Of a DNA stretch of 64,000 nucleotides, positions 45,591 to 55,745 are shown piece by piece. This DNA is from Metellina segmentata (Eukaryota; Arthropoda; Arachnida; Araneae; Tetragnathidae). The DNA lies in NCBI GenBank assembly GCA_947359465.1, contig OX375872.1:10052137-10116136 (forward strand), written 5' to 3'. A program made the position numbers and the translations under genes. The notes under the pieces are model-generated. The model was given only the letters and a program-made list of their open reading frames with translations. It ran no database searches and was not told where the DNA came from. Each line of letters opens with the position of its first letter. Position 1 is the first letter of the stretch.

Positions 45591-46665
45591 TAGGGATGTC
45601 AAGTCTAGTAAAATATCCGGTTTTTGGTAAACAGGTTTGGTAACAAAAAAGTAAAGTTTTTTGGTAACAAAAAAAAAAAAAAGGTTTTTAAAATGACCGG
45701 AAAAAATAACCGATTTTTAAAAACTTAAGGTGTTTCTATTTAGTTGTATATAAAAAATGCTAAATGTCGTTAACTGTTTTTGTTTATCACATCACAACTG
45801 TTACAAAAATTTACATTAATTCTAAAATAAACCAAAACTTAATTGTTTTTAAAATGAAGGTACACAAACTAATAAAATAATTAAAACACAAGTTACCTTG
45901 TTAATATTGTTTTATCTATTCAACCCAATATTTTTTATTTACTCTGCTTATAAATACTCACTCGGTTATATGCTGGTTCGTTTATGTCATCCGAAACCAC
46001 AGAATTGAGAGCAGATACTAGCCTTTCAGATGGCACTGAACTTCCAACAACTGTTAACTGCTAGCAATGCTAATGCAGGCAAACATGTCTTTCTTTGACC
46101 CCAAAACTCAAGTGGACTACTATCTAACAACAGAGGCTGTTGTAAATATAGTTTGAGCTCATTGGGAAAGTAAGCATCTGCACCCTGCGATTTTGGAAAA
46201 ATGGATTTTGTCAAATTTTCGTCATGTGTTGCCCAAAGAAGGCTTGTGTTTGTTGAATTGGAACTCGCTGGTATTTCTGAAGGATGCGAATTTTTTTCTA
46301 GTTGATTCAGGCTGTGCGTTAACTCTGATGACTTGGGAAACTGCTTGACAAGCAATTGTGAAAGACATATAAAGTCGCAATTAAACGTTGTTTGGTATAA
46401 ATGTAGCTCACCCCTTTGTTTATACCTCAACCCGCATAGACTAAACAATGCAGAGTCAGAGAATGAGAACAAGCTATGTCACGGGAGTGGTTGAAAAGGG
46501 ATACAAATTATGTGGATATTGGAAAATCAGCTATGAAAAAAGAACCATTTGCATCCCATAAACACAGGCCACGAATATAATTTTCTTGAATTTTCGGGCC
46601 GGTTTTTTTTCCGGTAATTAGTTTTTAAAATAAAAACCGCGGTTATAACCGTGCCAAGAAAACAG
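45591..46665 (-). mobile_element. Nested hAT relic inside the pogo-like element
   Basis: Starts near TAGGGATGTCAAGTCTAG and ends near ACCGCGGTTATAACCGTGCC. Both flanks are rich in CCGGTTTTT/AACCGG motifs in inverted arrangement, as in many hAT ends. Exact ends and duplication are unclear. A minus-strand frame (46472-46026) carries the hAT C-terminal signature. Confidence 0.5.
46026..46472 (-). pseudogene. hAT transposase C-terminal fragment
   Basis: The end of the 148-codon frame, NELKLYLQQPLLLDSSPLEF then WGQRKTCLPALALLAVNSCW, matches the hAT dimerisation domain start (E-x-YL-xx-P, PLEWW, FPxLAxLA). The conserved PATSxxSERVFS segment is lost. The upstream part of the frame is only partly recognisable. 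Inactive. Confidence 0.55.
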
Positions 46666-46711
46666 CTGAAAATAAAAAAAAACGTGTAGCACTGTGCCCC
46701 ACCTTCCCCTA

Positions 46712-46814
46712 CTTCGGAAAGAAGAAAATAAAGCAAAAAGAACACAGACAAGTTCCCGTGCTTTTCAGAATTTACTGAAGAAAATAATATGGATTTCTTG
46801 TTAATTTGAAAACA

Positions 46815-46872
<58 letters not shown>

Positions 46873-47306
46873 CCCGTCTTATGATAAAATTGGGAGAAAA
46901 CCTTTCCAAAAGGCTCGAAAAATTTCCAGATAATTAGTTAGGTTGGATTCGTGATCCATTTTCGTTTGATATTTTAAAATCCAATATCTCTTTAAATGAA
47001 AAAGAATAGTTAATTGACGTTTCAAGCGACGAAACACTGCGCATTCCATTTAAGTAACTGACTTGCCAAAATATTTTGGTTATCGATTGGAAACTAATAT
47101 GCCGATTTGAAGAAAAAGGCATTTAATATATTGATTCAGTTTGCATCGACCTACTTATGTGAAACCGGCTTTTCAAAATTAGTTACCATTAAAACAAAAT
47201 ATCGATTTCGATAGGATCCAGAGGATGATTTACGGCTTGCGATTTCCAATACAGATCCGAACATAGAAGCAATCATGAGCTCTTTGCAAGCGCATACCTC
47301 GCATTG
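46712..47306 (+). pseudogene. hAT copy 2 transposase, C-terminal block
   Basis: Decayed frames read DPFSFDILKSNISLNEKEEL near 46953, then IDVSSDETLRIPF. The dimerisation signature follows near 47135 as STYLCETGFSKLVTIKTKYR and then DPEDDLRLAISNTDPNIEAI, ending SSLQAHTSH and a stop near 47306. This fits the ASTYLCExxFSxLxxIKTKYR pattern of FAM200/ZBED-like hATs. An AC repeat splits its start. Confidence 0.75.
46816..46869. repeat. AC dinucleotide microsatellite
   Basis: Twenty-seven uninterrupted CA units, inside hAT copy 2. Likely length-polymorphic. Confidence 0.98.
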
Positions 47307-47596
47307 AATTCTTATGATGTAAAGTTTTTGTTAAGCATTTTTTATTAAAAAAATATTTTTATACTCATATGCATAAATTAAAGCATTGCTTCATAAAATT
47401 ATGTGTTTTGTTCAGACCTCTAATAAAGCAAAAACATTAGCGCAAATCCCCCCCTCCCCCCCCAAAAAAAAAATTATATTTTAACTACGTTGACAATTAA
47501 AAAACGCCTATTGTCTATCCAGGATAGCTACAAAATAGTACACAAAATGGGGGAGGGGGCGACAATGAAAATAGTTTACGCACCACTGAGATAAAG

Positions 47597-47867
47597 AAAC
47601 GGCCCTCTGAAGTGGAACAGGGGCTGCTGCCGCAGCACTATCAGCAAACTCGTTACCTTTGATTCCCATGCGACTCAAGTCCCAATAGAAAAGAATTTCA
47701 AACCCCCTGCTTTTCAACGTGTGTAAGTTGCTAAGTATACACTGACACGAAGTGGGAAAGTGATGGTATATTGGCGGTTGTAAGTAGGAAATATACATAT
47801 CGGATACCCATATAACCTGGTAGGTAGGTTGGTGTTTTATGACATATTTATCCATGTTGTGCATCAA
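47597..47867 (-). pseudogene. LINE RNase H fragment
   Basis: LHTLKSRGFEILFYWDLSRM followed by GIKGNEFADSAAAAAPVP matches the RNase H end of jockey-type LINEs (xFxWVPSHVGIxGNExADxAAK). The conserved Asp in GNEFADS is kept, but WVPSH is changed to WDLSR. It lies just outside the right end of hAT copy 2. It is a separate insertion from the larger LINE at 47945, which has its own RNase H. Confidence 0.6.
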
Positions 47868-47959
47868 ACAATATGTATTAGTATTTCTTAAAACACTTAA
47901 TAAGAACTAAAATAAAGACATAATATATCTATAGTTCGAATAAGATCAAATTTTAAAAT

Positions 47960-48463
47960 CTAAATACAATTTATAAAACCAATGTCTGAGAGGAATAGGA
48001 ATAAATTTTTATGAGGTGGATCCATCAACAGGTTCTTCAGGGTTGGGTGAAGAACACCAAATCGGTTTAGTCTATTATAATTAAAATTTGGACATTCTGT
48101 TAAAATATGTTTAATGGATAAAATGGTGGTGCAAAATGAACATAATGGAGCAGGATCTCTGAGTAGCAAATGCCTATGAGTAAAAAAGTATGCCCGATAC
48201 GAAGCCTGGTCAGTTTTACATCAAAATTCCTATTACAATTTGATTTTCTTAATGAATTTATAGATGGTTGAATAGAATGAAGTTTGTTTTGGGATTCTTA
48301 ATCCCAGGTTGTCTGCCAGGAAAAAAATGATTACTTCATTACGAACATGGTCAATATCTTGTACCGGGACTTTATAATTTAAATTTATAGTTGCATTTTT
48401 TGCTTCGATATCTGCATTTTCATTTCCTTTAATCCCAATATGCCCAGGAATCCAACATAAAAC
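47960..48463 (-). pseudogene. LINE RNase H end and zinc-knuckle tail
   Basis: VLCWIPGHIGIKGNENADIE then AKNATINLNYKVPVQDI is the RNase H C-terminal half with the final conserved Asp in NENADIE. A frame change follows, then LTRLRIGHTFLLTHRHLLL and CSFCTTILSIKHILTECPNF, a CxxC...HxxxxC knuckle. It ends at the stop near 47960. The upstream part continues beyond the Tc1-like insert at 49333. Confidence 0.8.
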
Positions 48464-48465
48464 TA

Positions 48466-49330
48466 CACTGACGAGCCAAAACATTATGACCATCCCCACA
48501 TTTTTCAATGAACTCGTCTGGAATGGTATTTAACTGCTGCTTGAGAAGGTAAGTAATCATTCGTGCACTTATTTTTGCGAGTGATGGGAACGTGCTGCTG
48601 ATCTAAACGAATTTGATAGAGGGCAGATCGTAATGGGCCGACTCGTGTGCCTCTGTTGACCAAGCGACATCGTCAACTACGCCTACAGTGGGAACATCGA
48701 GACTGGACCATGGATGAGTGGAAGAGAGTTGCCTGGTCAGATGAATCGCGATTACTCATTCATCCCGTCGATGGTCGTGTCAGGGTACAGTTGCTCCCCT
48801 CTTGTACAGCAGGTATACACAGGCTGGTGGTGGCCCTATTATGCTTTGGGAGACGTTCTTATGGGAGACTCTGGGACCCGTAGTTGTGGTAGAACAGACA
48901 ATGAACGCTGCGAACTATCTGAACAACATTGCGGATTAGTTGCACCCTTACATGACGTCTGTCTTTCCAACTGGAAATGGAATCTTCCATCAGGACAACA
49001 TGTCACAAGGGTCGGATTGTGTTGGAGTGGTTCGAGAATCATACTGATGAATTCCACTTAATGTCACCTAACTCGCGGGATCTTAATCCGATAGAGCACA
49101 TTTGGAGCGGCAACTCAGAGCTCAGACACCACTATGTCCGAATATCTCGACTTTGCGTGACCTCTGCTTAGACATTTGGTACAACCTGGATCATGTACCA
49201 AGTCATGTACCTTAGTCATGTACCAAGAACTTGTGGCATCTATGCCCAGGCGAGTTGCAGCTGTTTTGAAGGCCAAAGGAGGCGCAACGCGTTATTGAGT
49301 TGGTGGTCATAATGTTTTGGTTTTTCAGTG
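48466..49330 (+). mobile_element. Tc1-like transposon, internally deleted (865 bp)
   Basis: Left end CACTGACGAGCCAAAACATT. The right end, inverted, is CACTGAAAAACCAAAACATT. TA lies on both sides (48464-48465 and 49331-49332). It is inserted in the RNase H of the LINE, between the segments at 48463 and 49333. About 0.4-0.5 kb shorter than a normal Tc1 element because the middle of the N-terminal domain is deleted. Confidence 0.88.
48600..49171 (+). pseudogene. Tc1-like transposase, deleted and frameshifted
   Basis: LNEFDRGQIVMGRLV (first helix region) jumps by deletion to PLLTKRHRQLRLQWEHRDWT, then WKRVAWSDESRLLIHPVDGR with the first catalytic Asp. In other frames come MNAANYLNNIAD, IFHQDNM (second Asp) and NSRDLNPIEHIWSG (the terminal Glu). 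All three catalytic blocks are visible but lie in different frames. Confidence 0.75.
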
Positions 49331-49332
49331 TA

Positions 49333-49560
49333 TTTCGAATTGACGATCTTTTAATATAAAAATTAATTGAATAGCTTTTAAAATAAGACGGTGGCTTTTA
49401 ACTGTAAAATTTGTCAAAGAGTCTAAGCAGCTTTTTGAGTCGGAATAAATAATCCATTTTTTATTTGTAGATGTAGAAATCTTTGTCGATGCCAAAATAA
49501 TCCCGTAAATTTCCGAAGTAAAAATACTACAGCAGCTATGCAATTTTCTTGAAATTGTTA
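49333..49560 (-). pseudogene. LINE RNase H, N-terminal half
   Basis: FTSEIYGIILASTKISTSTN then KKWIIYSDSKSCLDSL carries the RNase H motifs (Glu in TSEIYG, Asp in YSDSKS). It breaks off at the Tc1-like element. Between this segment and the RT (about 49560-49970) the frame is decayed. Confidence 0.75.
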
Positions 49561-49971
49561 TATTTTCAAAAACAGCCGCAGCACCAACGTGTGTTCCATT
49601 TTTAGATCCGTCAGTGTAAACGGTATTAAAACATGAAAAATTTTGTCTATGTAAATAAATAATTGTAAATACATTGAATCAGGAGTAGATGATTTAGTCA
49701 GATAGGTAAAATCATTGATCATAGGTAAGGATCTATCATTTCAAGGTGGCGGTTTGTTTTCTCTATGAAATGTTTCTAAATTTTCAACATTTACAGAATG
49801 TAATAAAGAACGAACTCGAAAACCAAATGAAGGAATAAAAGATGGCTTGAGTGAATAACGGCTTCCATATTTGGGATTAATGACTATATTATGTAATGGA
49901 ATTGATAGATCACTTTTAATTTTAAAATAATATTTAAGAACGAGTCTCTCACGTCTGAGTGTTAAACATGG

Positions 49972-51583
49972 CTATCCACACATTACATATAGACTCTGGA
50001 CGGGTGATGTTCCAAAGGCTCCAATAGCAAGACGGAGGCCTTGATGGACAGTTGCAGCCGACCCATAGACCGCACATCCATAATACAATTTGGATTGTAC
50101 CACAGCTTTGTAAATTTTTAATAGAGAATACGAGTCAGCACCCCAAAAAGTATTTGACAAAACTTTTAAAATATTCAGTGCTTGGTTATACTTTTGTTTT
50201 AAAACATAAATGTGATGTCGAAAAGTTAAGTTCGAGTAAAAAATAACACCTAAAAATCTAGCCTGAGGAACAACAGGAATGACATTGCCGTTTAATAATA
50301 TACTTGGATCGGGATATAGACCACGTTTTCTTGTAAAATGAACACATACCGATTTTTGTGTAGAAAAAACGAAACTATTTTTATTGGTCCAATCATATAC
50401 CTTTCGTAAAGCCGTATGAAGTTGTCTCTCGATAAATTGTATATTCGTTCCAGAACAAAAGATCTGGTAGTCGTCAACAAATAGCGTTCCATTTACGTAA
50501 GGGGGAAGTTGTTGTACAATGCCGTTAATTTTTATGATAAAAAGTATTACACTTAAAATGCTCCCTTGTGGGACACCCTCTTCCTGTGGAAAATTATCAG
50601 ATAAAACAGTATTAATACGGACGTTAAAAGTCCTAGTCATTAAAAAGTTTTGTTTAAAAAATTAGGAGGTTTCCTCGAAAGCCCATTTGGTGTAAATCAC
50701 GCATTATGCCATATCTCCAAGTTCGGTCATACGCCTTTTCTATGTCAAAAAAAAATCGAAATCAAGTGCTTTTTCGATACGAATGCATCTCGGATTGATG
50801 ATTCAAGCATTATTGAATTATCGTTGGAACTGCAACCATATCGGAATCCACTTTGAAATATTGATAAATGTTTTCAAATTCGAGAATATGAATTAACCAT
50901 TCGCTCCATTAATTTACAAATACAGCTGGTTAAGGCAATCGGACTATAATTGCTTGGATCCCTGGGCTACTTACCAGGCTTTTGGATGGGTATGACAATG
51001 GATTCACGCCATGTAATGGGAAAAATTATTTCCCTCCGAATTCTGTTAAAAATGGATAAAATAGAATATAGTGAATTTTCATTGAGATGACTCAACATGT
51101 CTTTATGAATTTTATCAGGTCCAGGTGAGGTTGAGTGAGATTTTTGTAAAGCGTCTTTTAGTTCAAAAAAAGTAAAATCTTGGTTATAATTCCTCACTGA
51201 AGATGATTGAATATCTAAAATCTTACGTTCTTCTCTTAGTTTGTAATGGCTGAAATCTTGTGGGTAAGAGCTTTCATGAGACACCCTGGAAAAAGCTTCC
51301 CCCAAAGTGTCAGCAATCGTCTTAGTGTTAGAAATGACTTGTCCCGTGAGCAGATATAAAAAAAAAATATGTGGTTTATGAATGTTGCCAGAAATGTTCT
51401 TTACTTAGTCCCATAAATGTTTAGATGAAATATGACTTTGAATTGAGCTAACGTAATTTTGCCAAGATGTTTTCTGGCTCTGTATTCTTATTTTACGAGC
51501 TTCAGCTTTCGTACGTTTATATTAAATTAAGTTAGAAGTCGTAGGATAGCGCCGGAATTTTCCCCAAGCTTTCTTTTGAATCT
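49972..51583 (-). pseudogene. LINE reverse transcriptase
   Basis: From 51305: LGEAFSRVSHESSYPQDF-like linker, STSPGPDKIHKDMLSHLNEN (RT start motif), then WRESIVIPIQKPGK. A decayed stretch of about 300 bases follows, lacking the FDLEKAYD block. From 50640: VLSDNFPQEEGVPQGSILSV (GVPQGS motif) and NGTLFVDDYQIFCSGTNIQF with the catalytic FVDD. It continues SVCVHFTRKRGLYPDPSILL and ARFLGVIFYSNLTFRHHIYV (FLGV motif). The catalytic Asp pair is intact in the 222-codon frame 49972-50640. The order and motifs fit the jockey RT. Confidence 0.88.
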
Positions 51584-51641
51584 TACAAGGGTTGTTCAAA
51601 TGAAAAGGTACGAAACGACACTGTGGGCATGAATGAAGACT

Positions 51642-52709
51642 TTATTCAAAGTATACACAATAGGCCTGAGCACAACGATCCCATTGATTAACGAGCCGAA
51701 GGATTCCTTGTTTCCAGAATTCCTGTGGCCGTGACGAGACCCAGTCCTTCACAGCGTCCTTGAGTTCGTCGTCCGTGTTGAAGGGCTTCCCTTTCAGATG
51801 TTTTTTCAGGGGACCAAACACATGGAAATCGCAGGGCGACATGGCCGGGCTGTAGGGCGGATGGTCAATCTGCTCTCACTTGAACTTGGCCAGTTCCGCG
51901 TGTGCGACCCTGGAGATGTGTGGACGCGCGTTATCATGGAGCAGAACCACATCCTCCGTGAGCAGCCCTGGTCTTTTGTTCTTGATGGACCTGCGTAGGC
52001 TTCGGAGTGTCTCACAGTACACATCGGAGTTAATGGTTCTTCCGTGCTCGAGGAATTCAACAAGTAGCTGACCTTGGTCGTCGAAAAAGACGGTGAGCAA
52101 CACCTTCCTTGCTGACGCCACGGCTTTGAACTTTTAAGGGGGAGGTGACGACGCATGCTTCCACTGCATGCTGTCCCGCTTTGTCTCTAGCTCGTAGTGA
52201 TGGCACCAGCTCTCATCACCTGTGACGATCCGCTCCAGGAAAGCGGGGTCTTCATGATACCGAAGCAGATGTTGAAGTGCTAGCCCCATAGGCAGTTCCT
52301 TTTGCTGGTCGGTGATATTCTTCGGAACCCACTGCGCGCACACCTTCCGATAACGCAACCTGTCGTGAACAATTGTCTACACTGCTCCAACGCTGACATC
52401 CACCTCCACCGCCAACATTCGCAACGTTCACTTCTCACTAGGTCGTCCACCTTGTCGATAAGATCGGCCGTGATCACTGTGTTTGCCTGACATGGTTTTA
52501 GGTCATCAACCAAACTCTCACGGCCTGCACGAAAACGGGCACTCCATTTTCTCACTGACTTGTCGAACACACAGTCTTCCCCGTGTACCGTCACCATCCG
52601 GCGATGAATAACGGTATGTTTTACACCTTACGCTGTCAGAAATCGGATAACGCCTCGCTGTTCCTCAATCGTCGAATTTTGCAATGTGAACACCATCCTG
52701 TCTTCACAC
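51642..52709 (-). pseudogene. mariner B transposase
   Basis: From near 52700: STIEEQRGVIRFLTA, then MVTVHGEDCVFDKSVRKWSA and RFRAGRESLVDDLKPCQANT (helix-turn-helix domain). After a frame change, RLRYRKVCAQWVPKNITDQQ. Catalytic Asp residues stand in IVTGDESWCHHYE, LLHDNARPHISRV and SPAMSPCDFHVFGPL, the DD34D set. Breaks: a frame change near 52440, another near 52135, and a Trp-to-stop change in KFK-stop-EQIDHPPYS near 51880. It ends WDRCAQAYCVYFE and a stop at 51642. Better preserved than mariner A. Confidence 0.88.
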
Positions 52710-52722
52710 GCACTGCCGCGTC

Positions 52723-53768
52723 TGACTGGACTGGAATATCACTTTCGGAGCACCCGCTGCAATGCAGCTCATCTCCACATCAGAAAAAGAATTAATTAAA
52801 ATAAAGACTATTAAACATAAGGGTGGGTTTATTTAAATAAAAAATTAGATCAAGGGTGCAGAAAATCAAAAGCTAGAAGAACCGTAAGCACTCAGGCCGC
52901 AAAATGAGAAGGGAGGTCACCCTCCCATCTACTGACCGCGACTTGAAAGAAAAGGAAAGGAGTAATTACGCTTAAGTAGAGAAATTATAGTTTAAACATT
53001 AAAATTTAACTTTAAAAAGTGATAAATTAGTGATTCAGTCGAGTCTTCCAAAGCCCTTTGCTGCTGGTGTACAGAAGTAACGTAGAAAGGGAGTAATAAT
53101 GGGTGAATGCGAACATGGTACGAAGTTAAATAAAATTAGCTGGGTCCAAACGAAACTCTACGCATCGGCGTTTCGGCCTTTTCGGGAAGGTGTGAAAGTC
53201 TTTGTGCAAAATAGCACGAGGTCTTTTTTGAGAGCTGATGTTGGTAGCATCATACGGTCTAAGAGACTGAAGAGCTTCGTTTGGAACCTGTGGAATTTTG
53301 AGGAAAAATTTGGAAGAGAGTTGCTGTAAATGTTCAGCGACGGGTTTAATGTTTAGGTCCGAATGTAAAACTTCGTTGCGGACATAGAGCGGAGCATCCA
53401 CGATCATTCGCAAAACTTTGTTTTGGAATGAATGTCTGCAGTTTCTTGAGATTTGTAGAATTTGTTGATCCCCAGATTTGTGAGCCATAAGTGAGTGTGG
53501 GTCTGATGATGGATTTGTATAGTAGTAATTTGTTTGTGAGGGATAGTCTGCTCTTGCGAGAAATGAATGAGTAGAGTTGGGATCTGGCTATATTTCCCTT
53601 ACGGATTGAATGCTTGACGTGATCGTTCCAAAGTATTTTCGGGTCTAAAATGAGACCAAGGTATTTGTAATTTCGGACCCAATACACGGGAGTGCCAAAA
53701 AGAGAGATGCTGCAGGGGGGGGGGAGTGGAAGGTAATCTGGATTGCCAAGGTCGATATTAAACCCGTA
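52723..53768 (-). mobile_element. 5'-truncated jockey LINE fragment in mariner B
   Basis: Bounded by 13-bp direct repeats GCACTGCCGCGTC at 52710-52722 and 53769-53781, a plausible target duplication. It contains an RT thumb and a 3' region. It landed near the mariner start codon, separating the 5' untranslated part (to 53961) from the gene. Confidence 0.75.
53110..53768 (-). pseudogene. jockey-type RT, C-terminal fragment
   Basis: GTPVYWVRNYKYLGLILDPK (YLG motif), SRLSLTNKLLLYKSIIRPTL and TYGSQIWGSTNSTNLKKLQT run in one frame. After a shift near 53400 it continues QNKVLRMIVDAPLYVRNEVL and HSDLNIKPVAEHLQQLSSKF to FRLDPANFI and a stop. This is the jockey RT fingers-thumb end. It differs from the larger LINE around it, which retains palm motifs. 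Confidence 0.8.
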
Positions 53769-53963
53769 GCACTGCCGCGTCAATTAGACGGCGCTCTTTA
53801 TAAGAGCATCTGCTCTCTCATTGCGCATGCTCCGATCCACACCGGAGATTCCAATCGCATCCCTAGATGTCTCGCTACGTTCTCCCACAGCGGCATAGGC
53901 AAATATGTTAACGGTTACATTGTTACGATGTTTCGTACCTTTTCATTTGTACCACCCCTTGTA

Positions 53964-54840
53964 TATGCTTGTGTACATGACTGGTTCCACCAAGGTTTCC
54001 ATAACTTTGGTACCTTTCCCGATGTTTTCGGGATGTCCACATCCGCTGCTTGAACTAAAATGTCTGTGAGTTTATGAATTACGTCACCAATGTTAGGTAT
54101 ATTAACCACGTCGTCAGGTATAGAAGCTTCCGACTGGAATGAAGTCCAGTCGGCTTCATCAAAAATATATCGCTGCGGTCGTCTGGGAAATAATATATCG
54201 TTAGAATTATAAGTTAGAATGACAGGGAAATGATCACTTTTATGTAGATGATTGTCTACTTTAAAATCCCACATGGGGAGCAAAACTGGAGAGCATATCG
54301 CCAGGTCAAGTGTATGAAATAAACAGGTAAGATGATGATAGTATGTATAGCTTGTATCGTTTGGAAGATAGAGGCAGTGATCGTCAATGAGTTTTTCTAT
54401 TTGCTGTCCTCGAGAGTTAAGATTATTACTGCCCCAAACAGGGCTGTGTCCATTAAAATCAACAATGATAAAATATGGGTGAGGTAACTGATTAAATAGA
54501 TCATCTAAATCTTGTTGCCTGATGGTTTCATTTGGAGGAAGAGAAATTGAACAAATTGTAATAAGAACTTTAATATGAATTTGAATGGCAACTGCTTGAA
54601 TTGGAGTGTTTAATGATATGATAGTTGACGGGTAATCTTTCAAAGTCATAGTTGCTACGCCACCAGAAGCACGAATGCCGTGTTGTCTTTTCTAACGATG
54701 TGGTAATTTCTAATTGATGATGAATTCGTAGATGTCAGGTATGTTTCTTGTAGACAGAGACATACGGGGTTTAAAGAATTAATCAAAGTTTTGATATCGT
54801 CGAGATAAATTCGGAAAACATGACAGTTTCACAAAAAAAT
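53964..54840 (-). pseudogene. LINE apurinic-like endonuclease
   Basis: From 54840: decayed IYLDDIKTLINSLNPVCLCL then QETYLTS (the Glu of the QET motif). Then, in the frame from 54649, ATMTLKDYPSTIISL-like text, YFIIVDFNGHSPVWGSNNLN (DFNxHxxxWGS with catalytic Asp and Asn), GQQIEKLIDDHCLYLPNDTS and HTLDLAICSPVLL (the LDL motif). HLHKSDHFPVILTY follows with the SDH catalytic pair. It ends at KPWWNQSCTQAYTR against the mariner. All main catalytic residues are visible, with a frameshift near 54650. Confidence 0.88.
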
Positions 54841-54874
54841 TTTTTAATGAATGTGATGGTGAAATTTTAATGTG

Positions 54875-55115
54875 AAAAAAATGCTGGACTGATGAAGGTT
54901 TTGATCTGTCGTTTCTTTCTACCTTTTTTTATAGGGTTTCGGATCATTAAATAACTGAAATTTGATTACTGAGCCAAGTGAAATGAGTGTGTAAGGTATT
55001 GACTCTTTGTGCAAGAGTGTAAAGTGTATGTGAACTTTGAAATTAAATTGATCTTTTTTTAAGGATAACAGTGTTACTTATGGTCTCCGACTTCTTCCAG
55101 ACGCCCAAACTAAAT
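54875..55115 (+). repeat. Satellite-like repeat, isolated fragment
   Basis: About one unit of the repeat at 1-1224 and 2926-3640: ATGCTGGACTGATGAAGG, GGGTTTCGGATCATTAAATA, GTGTATGTGAACTTTGAAAT and the CTTCCAGACGCCCAAACT end. It adjoins the 5' edge of the LINE. Its GGATCATTAAATAACTGAAA serves as an empty site for Helitron copy 1. Confidence 0.75.
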
Positions 55116-55650
55116 TGTAAATAAATTGTATCCTCAGATGGAACAAAAATAAAGTAGAATAAAGGTTTTTCTTAGCAAAATTATATATCTATCTATATGA
55201 TAAATATAAAAATTCAAACTAATTAAATGTTTTTGTAGATTTTTTCGATACGCAAGTCTAGAAAAAGGAAAAAAGGAGGGGTGGTGGATAGAGTAGTGGG
55301 ATGAAGATAGAGAAAGATAGCTTGGATGTCCCGGGAGCGCGACCCCCATGTTTACCAAAGACATTAAACCCCTGGAAAAGGAAAAGATCACTCAGGTACC
55401 CGGGGGTTGTGAAGCCCGTACAAACCAAAAGAAGGAATGCCCCTGGGGGCCATATAACCTGAAAAATGGCCCCGCTTTATTTGTTTTTTGAACTAGTCAT
55501 TTGAATGAATTTAGATCCCATGACCTTGTACTGAAAATTTGCGGATATTCCAATAAGTTGTTTTCGCATACTGCTTTAAAGAGTTGAACTTGAATTCTAT
55601 ACACGTCGGTATGTAGCGTGGTGATCCCGAATAGGTTCCAAAAAATCACC
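55116..55650. other. Unassigned sequence
   Basis: A somewhat GC-rich patch at 55330-55450 (CCCGGGAGCGCGACCCCCAT, then GGTACCCGGGGGTTG) stands out from the AT-rich surroundings and may be a fragment of a retroelement untranslated region. I cannot identify it. No supportable gene. Confidence 0.35.
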
Positions 55651-55651
55651 T

Positions 55652-55745
55652 TGGGTGATTCAAAATTACGTGGTGTTGCGTTTGGTTTCATCCCGTCGCC
55701 AATAGCCCATTGCGTTTGCGTTGCTCCAGTGCAACTTTAATTCAA
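55652..55745 (+). mobile_element. SINE 3' part
   Basis: GGTGATTCAAAATTACGTGG, CGTCGCCAATAGCCCATTG and TTGCTCCAGTGCAACTTTAA are the last third of the main SINE. GCGTTT is duplicated near 55708. Confidence 0.6.

Larger units (their letters stand above)
44396..46709 (+). mobile_element. pogo-like TIR element inside hAT copy 2
   Basis: Left end AGGGAGGGTGGGGCACATAC. The right end, inverted, is GGGGAAGGTGGGGCACAGTG. TA lies on both sides (44394-44395 and 46710-46711). The terminus pattern AGGGARGxTGGGG is shared with the pogo-like element at 4424. It carries a transposase C-terminus at 45125-45590 and a nested hAT relic at 45591-46665. Confidence 0.7.
41075..47588 (+). mobile_element. hAT transposon (copy 2) with nested Tc1 and pogo-like elements
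   Basis: Left terminus CAGTGGTGCACGAATCGTGG. The right terminus, inverted, is CAGTGGTGCGTAAACTATTT. Flanking 8-mers AGTTAAGG (41067-41074) and AGATAAAG (47589-47596) match at six of eight. Inserts at 42660-44069 and 44396-46709 break the transposase into three blocks. Without them the element is about 2.8 kb, close to full length for this hAT type. An AC microsatellite lies at 46816-46869. Confidence 0.75.
51586..53961 (-). mobile_element. mariner transposon (B), inserted in the LINE
   Basis: Left end CAAGGGTTGTTCAAATGAAA. The right end, inverted, is CAAGGGGTGGTACAAATGAA, with AAAGGTACGAAAC following at both. TA lies on each side (51584-51585 and 53962-53963). It lies between the endonuclease and RT of the LINE. 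A LINE fragment at 52723-53768 enlarges it; without that it is about 1.3 kb, normal for mariner. Confidence 0.88.
47945..54840 (-). mobile_element. jockey-type LINE, near-complete ORF2, with two nested DNA transposons
   Basis: Reading from 54840 downward the order is endonuclease, reverse transcriptase, RNase H, zinc-knuckle tail. Inserts at 51586-53961 (mariner) and 48466-49330 (Tc1-like) account for about 3.2 kb; the LINE itself is about 3.65 kb. No ORF1 is seen and the 5' end stops at a satellite fragment, so it is 5'-truncated. Many stops and frameshifts. Domain order and motifs place it in the jockey/R1 group. Confidence 0.85.

Noticed and set aside
51806..52156. 116-codon minus-strand frame
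   Set aside because: It overlaps the mariner B transposase out of frame. The real reading shows the DNARPH and SPxMSPCDF motifs.
55134..55391. 85-codon minus-strand frame
   Set aside because: No domain, no similarity to the neighbouring LINE, and low-complexity composition. Probably chance.
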